Origin: Tateyamaria omphalii
Lineage (GTDB): Bacteria; Pseudomonadota; Alphaproteobacteria; Rhodobacterales; Rhodobacteraceae
Assembly: GCF_019802125.1 (NCBI RefSeq)
Contig: NZ_JAHVHT010000001.1
Span: 434,001-498,000 of the forward strand
Length of the DNA: 64,000 nt
Reading direction: 5' to 3'
The notes beneath the pieces were generated by a model. It was given only the letters and a program-made list of their open reading frames with translations. It had not been told where the DNA came from and did not search any database. The position numbers and the translations under genes are program-made. Below are positions 57,600 to 64,000 of the stretch, one piece after another; position 1 is the first letter of the stretch, and every line of letters starts with the position of its first letter.

Positions 57600-58199
57600 A
57601 TGCCTGCGCTCAAGCCCACATCGTTCACTGCCACCATCACTTGGCTCGGCCATGTGCCGAGCCGTGCGGAAAGCTTGCGGGCGGTGCCTGCGGATGCGGT
57701 GGATGTGACGCTTGATGGCTTTCCGGGTGAGGACCACGGCGGTCCAACACGCCCGTCCTGTAGCCGTGTGCGCAGCCAGTACACGCCCGGCACCGAGATC
57801 AGGAACACGCGGCAATTGTGCATTGTCAGTGCAGAGGAACTGGCGCTGACGGCTGAGACTATGGGGTTGGAACGCATCGATCCGTCTTGGGTCGGTGCAT
57901 CACTGGTCATTGAGGGTATTCCCAACTTCACCCACGTTCCACCTGCCTCGCGCCTTATGTCCGACAGCGGTGTGGGCATTGCCGTAGACATCGAAAACCG
58001 CCCCTGCATCTATCCCGGCAAAGAGATCGAGGCGGAAGCTGAAGGTTTTGGCAAGCTCTACAAGCCTGCAGCGAAGGGGCGGCGGGGCGTCACCGCGTGG
58101 GTGGAGCATGGTGGGCGTTTGACGCTGGGTGACACGCTGACGCTGCATGTCCCGGACCAGCCCGTCTGGCCGCATCTGGAGGCCGCGCGGGCGAGCTGA
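57600..58199 (+). CDS. MOSC domain protein
   Basis: A 199-residue MOSC-domain protein, related to the C-terminus of molybdenum cofactor sulfurase; such proteins bind sulfur or molybdopterin. LDGFPGEDHGGPTRPSC and NTRQLCIVSAEEL are the recognisable segments, including the Cys of the MOSC core. Its substrate is unknown. ATG 57600 is used; the frame extends to 57537 through the ftsH terminator, so that is not real. No operon partner is evident. Confidence 0.82.
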   Translation: MPALKPTSFTATITWLGHVPSRAESLRAVPADAVDVTLDGFPGEDHGGPTRPSCSRVRSQYTPGTEIRNTRQLCIVSAEELALTAETMGLERIDPSWVGASLVIEGIPNFTHVPPASRLMSDSGVGIAVDIENRPCIYPGKEIEAEAEGFGKLYKPAAKGRRGVTAWVEHGGRLTLGDTLTLHVPDQPVWPHLEAARAS

Positions 58200-58210
58200 C
58201 GCAATCGTAA

Positions 58211-58229
58211 GGCGGAGGTGTCCTCCGCC
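58211..58229. repeat. GGCGGAGG palindrome, inverted, with CTTACGATT tail (copy 4)
   Basis: On the plus strand AATCGTAA (from about 58203) precedes GGCGGAGG (58211-58218), loop TGT, CCTCCGCC (58222-58229). Read on the minus strand it equals copy 3 with loop ACA and tail TTACGATT. It lies 11 bp after the MOSC stop. Confidence 0.72.
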
Positions 58230-58396
58230 CATCGCAGGTTTCGCGAGTTTCGCAGTCGTTTCCGAAATGAAACCCTTGGTCCCAATTGGGCCGCTCATAT
58301 CGTCCAAAATGTCGGAATCGCGCGCATGACCCCTAGGCATGCGCCTGTATGCAGGCCACGAAAGACGTGCCCAATCCAAGGACTGCGGGGAGCATC

Positions 58397-60073
58397 ATGG
58401 CCTACAAATCCGACATCGAAATCGCGCGCGAAGCGAACAAGAAACCGATCCAGGAGATCGGTGCCAAGCTGGGCATCGAAAGTGCCGACCTGCTGCCCTA
58501 CGGCCATGACAAGGCGAAGGTGTCGCAATCTTTCATCAACTCGGTGCAGGACCGTCAGAACGGCAAGCTGATCCTTGTGACTGCCATCAACCCGACCCCT
58601 GCGGGCGAGGGCAAGACCACCACGACCGTGGGTCTGGGTGACGGCCTGAACCGCATCGGCAAGAATGCCTGCGTGTGTATCCGCGAAGCATCCCTCGGTC
58701 CGAACTTCGGCATGAAAGGTGGGGCCGCTGGCGGTGGCTATGCCCAGGTCGTGCCGATGGAAGAGATGAACCTGCACTTCACGGGTGACTTTCACGCCAT
58801 TACATCGGCCCATTCGCTGCTGTCGGCGATGATCGACAACCATATCTATTGGGGCAACGAGCTGGAAATCGACACCCGCCGTGTTGTGTGGCGCCGCGTG
58901 GTCGACATGAATGACCGGGCGCTGCGCCAGATCACCGCATCTTTGGGTGGTGTCGCCAACGGTTTCCCGCGCGAGGCGGGTTTTGACATCACCGTTGCCT
59001 CTGAAGTCATGGCGATCCTGTGTCTCGCCAAGGACCTCAAGGATCTGCAGAAGCGTCTGGGTGACATGATCGTCGCGTACCGTCGCGACCGTTCGCCCGT
59101 CTTTGCGCGTGACATCAAGGCGGATGGCGCGATGACGGTTCTGCTCAAGGACGCGATGCAGCCGAACCTCGTGCAGACGCTGGAGAACAACCCGGCCTTT
59201 GTGCACGGCGGTCCCTTCGCGAACATCGCGCATGGCTGTAACTCGGTTATCGCGACCACGACGGCCCTGAAGCTGGCGGACTACGTTGTGACCGAGGCGG
59301 GCTTTGGTGCGGACCTCGGTGCCGAGAAGTTCATGAACATCAAGTGCCGCAAAGCCGGGCTGGCCCCGTCAGTTGTGGTCTGCGTGGCGACTGTGCGTGC
59401 GATGAAGATGAACGGTGGTGTGGCGAAGGCCGACCTGGGTGCTGAGAATGTCGACGCCGTGAAGGCAGGTTGCCCGAACCTCGGCCGTCACATTGAGAAC
59501 CTGAAATCCTTTGGCGTGCCGGTGGTTGTGGCGATCAACCACTTTGTCACGGACACCGACGCGGAGATCCAGGCGGTCAAGGACTTCGTGGCTGAGCAGG
59601 GGGCCGAAGCCATCCTGTCGCGCCACTGGGAACTGGGCTCCGAAGGGTCTGCCGATCTGGCGACCAAGGTTGCTGAACTGGCCGACGCCGACACGGCCAA
59701 TTTCTCGCCCATCTACCCGGACGACATGCCGCTCGCCGAGAAGATCCAGACCATCGCCAAGCGCATCTACCGCGCGGACGAGGCGCTGATGGACAAGAAG
59801 ATCCGCGATCAGCTGAAGCTGTGGGAAGAGCAGGGCTATGGCAACCTGCCGGTTTGCATGGCGAAAACGCAATACTCGTTCTCGACCGATCCAAACCTGC
59901 GCGGTGCGCCCACGGGCCACTCGGTGCCGGTGCGCGAAGTGCGTCTGAGCGCCGGTGCTGGCTTTATCGTTGCTGTCTGCGGCGAGATCATGACGATGCC
60001 GGGCCTGCCGCGGGTTCCGTCCGCTGAAAGCATCATGTTGAACGATGACGGCCAGATCGAAGGTCTGTTCTGA
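58397..60073 (+). CDS. fhs: Formate--tetrahydrofolate ligase
   Basis: A 558-residue enzyme joining formate to tetrahydrofolate with ATP, giving 10-formyl-THF. The P-loop [13 protein letters not shown] is at about residues 67-79; [19 protein letters not shown] follows (residues about 90-108). Length and C-terminus (IEGLF) fit the family. It sits with folD, supplying the one-carbon pool, a pathway important for demethylation of methylated compounds in marine Rhodobacteraceae. ATG 58397 is favoured over a 16-codon upstream extension. Confidence 0.95.
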   Translation: MAYKSDIEIAREANKKPIQEIGAKLGIESADLLPYGHDKAKVSQSFINSVQDRQNGKLILVTAINPTPAGEGKTTTTVGLGDGLNRIGKNACVCIREASLGPNFGMKGGAAGGGYAQVVPMEEMNLHFTGDFHAITSAHSLLSAMIDNHIYWGNELEIDTRRVVWRRVVDMNDRALRQITASLGGVANGFPREAGFDITVASEVMAILCLAKDLKDLQKRLGDMIVAYRRDRSPVFARDIKADGAMTVLLKDAMQPNLVQTLENNPAFVHGGPFANIAHGCNSVIATTTALKLADYVVTEAGFGADLGAEKFMNIKCRKAGLAPSVVVCVATVRAMKMNGGVAKADLGAENVDAVKAGCPNLGRHIENLKSFGVPVVVAINHFVTDTDAEIQAVKDFVAEQGAEAILSRHWELGSEGSADLATKVAELADADTANFSPIYPDDMPLAEKIQTIAKRIYRADEALMDKKIRDQLKLWEEQGYGNLPVCMAKTQYSFSTDPNLRGAPTGHSVPVREVRLSAGAGFIVAVCGEIMTMPGLPRVPSAESIMLNDDGQIEGLF

Positions 60074-60089
60074 TCACAAACCATCTCTC

Positions 60090-60117
60090 GGCCCCGTCAC
60101 AAAGCGATGACGGGGCT
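60090..60117 (+). terminator. Inverted repeat after fhs (possible terminator)
   Basis: GCCCCGTCA (60091-60099) and TGACGGGGC (60108-60116) form a perfect 9-bp stem with an 8-nt loop. No T-run follows, so it may be a weak or Rho-assisted terminator. Confidence 0.6.
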
Positions 60118-60181
60118 GAAACCCGATTGACCCGGTGCCGCTTGGGCGGTCAGCGTATCTCCATCACTTGGAGGATGACCC

Positions 60182-60655
60182 ATGACCAGATTACTTGCAT
60201 TGATTGCCACCCTTGTGTTCGCCACGGCCGCGGTCCACGCACAGGAGCGGTATGAGGGATACTACTACCCCGACGTGACCTCGACCGAGAGTTTCACGCG
60301 CGTGATCCGCCAGGCGCCACAGTCCAGCAAGGGCGTGCGTGTTGATTTCGTCACCAACCTGACCGTTGCCCAGCTTGCCGCACCGGAAAGCCCGCGTTTC
60401 GTGTTCTTTGCCAAGGGCGAGGATGCCAAGCATCTGAACGTCATCGCCCTGGATGACGACGTGTTTTCGACCCTGTTCCGCGCCCGCGCCGTGCTGGCGC
60501 AGATGACATCCAATATGCGCAACAACGATTTCTTCCGCGCGCAAGAGCTGCAATTCGTAGCGACCTTTTTCGATCTGCTGCAACTCATGGAATTCGACAC
60601 GCTGGTGATCAGCGATGGCGAAACCTGGTCGCATCAGGTGAACTTCGTCCGATAA
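60182..60655 (+). CDS. Conserved secreted protein between fhs and folD
   Basis: A 157-residue protein with a signal peptide (MTRLLALIATLVFATAAVHA) and a periplasmic remainder lacking membrane segments. It begins QERYEGYYYPDVTSTESF and ends SDGETWSHQVNFVR; no known domain was recognised. A GGAGG site precedes it. It lies between fhs and folD, 19 bp before folD, so co-transcription with folD is likely, though a secreted protein has no obvious folate role. Confidence 0.72.
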   Translation: MTRLLALIATLVFATAAVHAQERYEGYYYPDVTSTESFTRVIRQAPQSSKGVRVDFVTNLTVAQLAAPESPRFVFFAKGEDAKHLNVIALDDDVFSTLFRARAVLAQMTSNMRNNDFFRAQELQFVATFFDLLQLMEFDTLVISDGETWSHQVNFVR

Positions 60656-60674
60656 TCAAGGAGACTGAACCCGC

Positions 60675-61577
60675 ATGACCGCGACTGTGATTGATGGAAA
60701 GGCCTTTGCGGCCAAGGTACGGGGCCAGGTGGCCGATCATGTGGCCCGCCTGAAAGAGGCGCATGGCATCACCCCCGGTCTTGCGGTTGTGCTGGTGGGC
60801 GAGGACCCCGCGAGCCAGGTCTATGTCCGCTCGAAAGGCAAGATGACCGTCGAGGTCGGCATGAAGAGCGTCGAGCATAAGCTGGATGCCGACACGTCCG
60901 AAGAAGATCTGCTGGCGGTGGTCAAATCGCTGAACGAAGATACTGAGATCCACGGCATTCTGGTGCAGCTTCCGCTGCCGGGCCATCTGAACGAGGATCT
61001 GGTGATCAACTCCATCGATCCGGCCAAGGATGTGGACGGGTTCCACATCTCGAATGTTGGTCTGTTGGGGACGGGGCAAAAGTCGATGGTGCCCTGCACG
61101 CCGCTGGGCTGCCTGATGATGCTGCGCGATCATCATGGGTCGCTGTCGGGTTTGAATGCGGTCGTCATCGGCCGATCTAACATCGTGGGCAAGCCGATGG
61201 CGCAGCTTTTGTTGAACGACAGCTGCACCGTGACCATCGCCCATTCGCGGACCAAGGACATTCAGGACGTGGTGCGCGGCGCGGATGTTGTCGTCGCTGC
61301 CGTGGGGCGGCCCGAGATGGTGACGGGTGAATGGATCAAACCGGGGGCGACCGTGATTGACGTGGGCATCAACCGGATTGACGCGCCGGAAAAGGGCGAA
61401 GGCAAGACGCGGCTTGTGGGCGATTGCGACTATGACAGCTGCGCCGAGGTGGCCGGAGCCATCACGCCTGTGCCGGGCGGTGTGGGGCCGATGACCATTG
61501 CGTGCCTTCTGGCGAACACCGTGACGGCGTGCTGCCGGGCGAACGGCTTGGCGGAGCCGGAGGGCTTAACGGCCTAA
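60675..61577 (+). CDS. folD: Methylenetetrahydrofolate dehydrogenase / methenyltetrahydrofolate cyclohydrolase FolD
   Basis: A 300-residue bifunctional enzyme interconverting 5,10-methylene-, methenyl- and 10-formyl-THF. The NADP site [17 protein letters not shown] and the C-terminal [18 protein letters not shown] are both present, as is [16 protein letters not shown] near residue 55 with the catalytic Lys. It completes the fhs/folD one-carbon pair. A copy of the palindromic repeat follows. Confidence 0.95.
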   Translation: MTATVIDGKAFAAKVRGQVADHVARLKEAHGITPGLAVVLVGEDPASQVYVRSKGKMTVEVGMKSVEHKLDADTSEEDLLAVVKSLNEDTEIHGILVQLPLPGHLNEDLVINSIDPAKDVDGFHISNVGLLGTGQKSMVPCTPLGCLMMLRDHHGSLSGLNAVVIGRSNIVGKPMAQLLLNDSCTVTIAHSRTKDIQDVVRGADVVVAAVGRPEMVTGEWIKPGATVIDVGINRIDAPEKGEGKTRLVGDCDYDSCAEVAGAITPVPGGVGPMTIACLLANTVTACCRANGLAEPEGLTA

Positions 61578-61585
61578 GGTGGTGG

Positions 61586-61612
61586 GGCGGAGGACACCTC
61601 CGCCTTACGATT
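61586..61612. repeat. GGCGGAGG/CCTCCGCC palindrome with CTTACGATT tail (copy 5)
   Basis: GGCGGAGG (61586-61593), loop ACA, CCTCCGCC (61597-61604), TTACGATTTT. It lies 8 bp after folD and before the pdeM stop on the other strand; with its T-run it could also act as a terminator for folD. Confidence 0.72.
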
Positions 61613-61682
61613 TTGTCCCAGACCATTGGGCCTTGCGTGCGGCGAAGAAGGTTTTGCCATCTTTGTCGCACGGAAAGACGAC

Positions 61683-62354
61683 CTATGCGGCCCCGCGTGG
61701 CATGGGCACCTGCACTGGTTTGGGGCCGGTGAGTATCGCAGTTGCGTCGTGGCGCATCAGCTTTGTCAGTACCATATCGTGGCTGCGCAGCCCGCCTGTA
61801 TAGGTGCCGTAGGCGGGCAGGATCAGCTTGTCGCTGTCGATCAGGAAGGCCGGGCGCGAGATGGCGCGGGCGCGCGTCTGCAGCGTGGCCTTGGGGTGGT
61901 AATGGCCCGACACTTCGCCTGTGGCGCCGGGTTCGGCGATGTGGCGGAAGGTGAGCGGGCCGATGGGCAGTTCGGCGAGATGCGTGCCGCCGAATTCGAT
62001 GGGGCCTGGATCGTGGTTGCCTTCGATCCAGATCCAGCGGCGACCGGCTTGCAGTCGGGTGATCCAGAGCTGTTCCTCTTCGGGCAGGCTGCGTGCGGCG
62101 GTGAGGTCGTCGAAGCTGTCGCCGAGGCAGATGACGGTGCGCGCGCCTGTTGCGTCGAGATCGGCGGCGAGGCGGGTGAGCGTGTCGCGGGTTTCGTAGG
62201 GCGGCAGGTGGATGCCGTTGCGCCGTGCGATGCGTTCGGCCTTGCCCAGATGGAGATCGGAGACGCACAGGAGGTTCTTGTCTGGCCAGTGGAGAGCGCC
62301 GGAACCGAGCGCTTTGAGCGCGGCGCCAGCGAGGGATAGATCGCAAGTGTTCAT
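61683..62354 (-). CDS. pdeM: Ligase-associated DNA damage response endonuclease PdeM
   Basis: A 223-residue calcineurin-type metallophosphoesterase. The metal-binding motifs are visible: CVSDLHLGKAER, CLGDSFDDL, EGNHDPG and VSGHYHP. This set and the linked DEXH helicase match the ligase-associated DNA damage response group (with an ATP-dependent ligase and exonuclease elsewhere). ATG 62354 is used; the upstream frame runs through the repeat region. It is downstream of the helicase by 99 bp on the same strand. Confidence 0.88.
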   Translation of the reverse strand: MNTCDLSLAGAALKALGSGALHWPDKNLLCVSDLHLGKAERIARRNGIHLPPYETRDTLTRLAADLDATGARTVICLGDSFDDLTAARSLPEEEQLWITRLQAGRRWIWIEGNHDPGPIEFGGTHLAELPIGPLTFRHIAEPGATGEVSGHYHPKATLQTRARAISRPAFLIDSDKLILPAYGTYTGGLRSHDMVLTKLMRHDATAILTGPKPVQVPMPRGAA

Positions 62355-62379
62355 TTTTTGTTCATACGCCTGCGCAGGG

Positions 62380-62420
62380 GGCGCATCAAGATGCGCCTTA
62401 CGGTTGGGGCTCTGCCCCAA
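62380..62420. repeat. Tandem hairpins with CTTACGG (copy 6 of the dispersed family)
   Basis: GGCGCAT (62380-62386), loop CAAG, ATGCGCC (62391-62397), then TTACGG, then TTGGGGC (62404-62410), loop TCT, GCCCCAA (62414-62420). The first hairpin plus TTACG belongs with the copies at 3212, 25823, 36813, 58211 and 61586; the second is a separate GGGGC type. It fills the gap between the helicase stop and pdeM start. Confidence 0.65.
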
Positions 62421-62453
62421 ACCCCGAAGTTTATCTGGCAAGATGAAGGTGGA

Positions 62454-64000
62454 TCAGAAAGGCACGCGCCATTCTTTCTTTCTGGGTTCTGGTGGCAAGC
62501 CAGCCGTGGTCATGAGGCGCTCGGCTTCTTCGGCAAGGAGCTTCTCTTCGGCCAGCCCTTTAATTGGGACGCGGCCCACTTCGAGCATGAGTGGCGCGGC
62601 GAGTGGCGTGACGCGGTTGTGTTCGATCAGGTCGATCCTGTCGCCGATGCGGGCGCACATTTCCTCGATCCGGCCGAAGTCGACGAGGCCGCGCATGGCT
62701 TCTTCGCGGGTGATCTGCAGCATGAGGTGGTCGGGGTCATATTTGGCCAGCGTGTCGTAGAGGATGTCGGAGCTGAATGTGGCCTGCCTGCCCGTTTTAC
62801 GGTTCGAGGGCAGGTTGCGTTCGATGAGACCCGCGATGGTGGCCGAAGCGCGGAAGGTGCGTTTCATCACGGCGTTGCCGGCAAGCCAGGTGTCCAGGCC
62901 ATTGCGGAGCGCGTCGATGTCAAAAAGGGGCTGCGGGTCGGTGATTTTTTCGAGGCCCCAGATCAGGGTGGCATAGTCCGTCGCGAGGAAGCCCAGGGGG
63001 TTGAGGCCGGTTTCTTCCATGCGCTTGGTGAGCAGAAGTCCCAATGTTTGCATAGCGTTACGACCCGCAAAGCCGTAGACGGCGGTGTGGATGCGGTTGT
63101 CGTGCGGGAAGCTTTCAATCAGCAGGCGGCCCGGTTCGGGGAGGCGGCTGACCTCGCGTTGGAGCGTCAACCATTCTGAGGTGTGTGGGGGTAGGGCGGG
63201 CCACGTGTCCTGCTGGAACATCTCGATGATGCGGTGGGAAAGCTGGGTGGAGGTGGCGAACTTGGTGCCGAGGAAGGTGGCGATCTTGGGCTTCTTGGCG
63301 GCGTCGCGGGTCACTTGGACGGTCATTTCGCGCAAGGAGTCGTAGCGCACGATTTGGCCGCCGATGAGGAACGTATCGCCTTGGGTTAGGGTGGCGGCGA
63401 AGCCTTCTTCGATCTCGCCCAGCGGTTTGCCGCCGCGGCCTTTCCAGCGGACCTTGACCGTGTCGGTGTCCTGAATGGTGCCGATGTTCATGCGGATGCG
63501 TTGGGCGCTGCGCGGGTCGCGCAACTGCCAGTGGCCGTCAGGGCGTTGGAGCAGGCGTTTCAACTGGTCGTAGGCGCGCAGGGCGTAGCCGCCGGTGGCG
63601 CAGAAATCGAGGCAGGCGTCGAATTCTTCTTTTGTTAGAGTGCTATAGGCGCCGGTGCTCTTCACCTCTTGGTAGAGGTTCATCGCATCGAACGGGCCCG
63701 CGCAGGCGCGTATCAGGATGTGTTGGCAGAGCACGTCGCGGGGACCCGGACCGCGCGGATCGCCGTCGAGCGCGCCCTCGTGCACGGCGTCGAGGGCGGC
63801 GACGCATTCGACCACCTCGAACCGGTTGGCGGGCACGAGCAGCGCCTTGGACGGCGCGTTGTAGCGGTGGTTGGCGCGGCCGATGCGTTGGACGAGGCGT
63901 TTGACATTTTTGGGAGCGCCGACCTGGATGATCAGGTCGACGTCGCCCCAGTCGATGCCGAGGTCGAGCGTGCCGGTGCAGACGATGGCCTTGAGCTGCC
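62454..64000 (-). CDS. Ligase-associated DEXH-box helicase, C-terminal part (cut by window edge)
   Basis: Only the C-terminal ~515 residues lie in the window; the frame is open to base 64000. Near the edge the sequence reads CTGTLDLGIDWGDVDLIIQV and KNVKRLVQRIGRANHR, helicase motifs V and VI of the Lhr-like superfamily 2 type. The rest is the large C-terminal region of the ligase-associated helicase group, including RNMIGTIQDTDTVKVRW-like residues (read as MNIGTIQDTDTVKVRW) and SHRIIEMFQ. The N-terminal ATPase domain must lie beyond the window. pdeM follows on the same strand. Confidence 0.88.
   Translation of the reverse strand, partial: QLKAIVCTGTLDLGIDWGDVDLIIQVGAPKNVKRLVQRIGRANHRYNAPSKALLVPANRFEVVECVAALDAVHEGALDGDPRGPGPRDVLCQHILIRACAGPFDAMNLYQEVKSTGAYSTLTKEEFDACLDFCATGGYALRAYDQLKRLLQRPDGHWQLRDPRSAQRIRMNIGTIQDTDTVKVRWKGRGGKPLGEIEEGFAATLTQGDTFLIGGQIVRYDSLREMTVQVTRDAAKKPKIATFLGTKFATSTQLSHRIIEMFQQDTWPALPPHTSEWLTLQREVSRLPEPGRLLIESFPHDNRIHTAVYGFAGRNAMQTLGLLLTKRMEETGLNPLGFLATDYATLIWGLEKITDPQPLFDIDALRNGLDTWLAGNAVMKRTFRASATIAGLIERNLPSNRKTGRQATFSSDILYDTLAKYDPDHLMLQITREEAMRGLVDFGRIEEMCARIGDRIDLIEHNRVTPLAAPLMLEVGRVPIKGLAEEKLLAEEAERLMTTAGLPPEPRKKEWRVPF

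Overview
The window is high-GC DNA, densely coded on both strands, with many 4-bp ATGA stop/start overlaps. It is almost certainly a chromosomal segment of an alphaproteobacterium of the Rhodobacteraceae (Roseobacter group). Pointers are the cobN-cobW-DUF1636 cobalamin block under a B12 riboswitch, the Anbu peptidase operon, phosphatidylcholine synthase, the DUF484-xerC pair, ruvCAB, tolQRAB-pal-cpoB-tilS-ftsH, and fhs/folD. I saw no rRNA, tRNA, CRISPR array, insertion sequence or prophage. Names come from reading the translations; no database search was run.

Layout. 1-5.6 kb: cobalamin genes. The start of cobN, cobW and a DUF1636 protein lie on the minus strand behind a cobalamin riboswitch (about 1636-1826). 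A HAD hydrolase, cobO, a small membrane protein, cobQ and a tautomerase-like isomerase lie on the plus strand. 5.7-9.6 kb: minus-strand operon ATP-grasp, alpha-E, transglutaminase, Anbu. 9.9-14.3 kb: BKACE-type cleavage enzyme, acyl-CoA dehydrogenase, then a translationally coupled unknown protein plus a DUF3726-like protein, with a cluster of four hairpins between. 14.3-22.6 kb: truA, then ycjX-GNAT-ycjF-(cNMP/TrxR-like fusion), then a 909-residue DUF2339 membrane protein. 22.9-35.3 kb: housekeeping genes (ileS, DUF3253, priA, transaldolase-like, DUF484, xerC, pcs, ogt, MFS, prmA, DUF1127).

35.6-40.3 kb: ruvC-ruvA-ruvB, two unknown proteins and an MltB-type lytic transglycosylase. 40.4-48.6 kb: a catabolic-looking block with a BASS-family transporter, a MarR-type regulator, a TRAP transporter and a 1200-residue 5-oxoprolinase/hydantoinase, with a near-perfect palindrome in the dctP/oxoprolinase divergent promoter. 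It lies between ruvCAB and the ybgC-tol cluster, which are often adjacent in relatives. 48.7-57.5 kb: ybgC-tolQRAB-pal-cpoB-tilS-ftsH, the Tol-Pal envelope machine with tRNA-Ile lysidine synthetase and the membrane AAA protease. 57.6-61.6 kb: MOSC protein, then fhs, a secreted unknown protein and folD (one-carbon/folate pathway). 61.7-64 kb: ligase-associated DNA-damage module, pdeM and a DEXH helicase cut by the window end.

The most unusual signals are: (1) six dispersed short palindromes, most with a GGCG...CGCC stem, five of them followed by CTTACG and the other by CTTACA; (2) the four GGAAA/TTTCC hairpins at 12031-12144; (3) a three-domain cyclic-nucleotide/thioredoxin-reductase-like protein that has lost both redox cysteines; (4) the Anbu operon; (5) the uncharacterised pair at 12182-14313.
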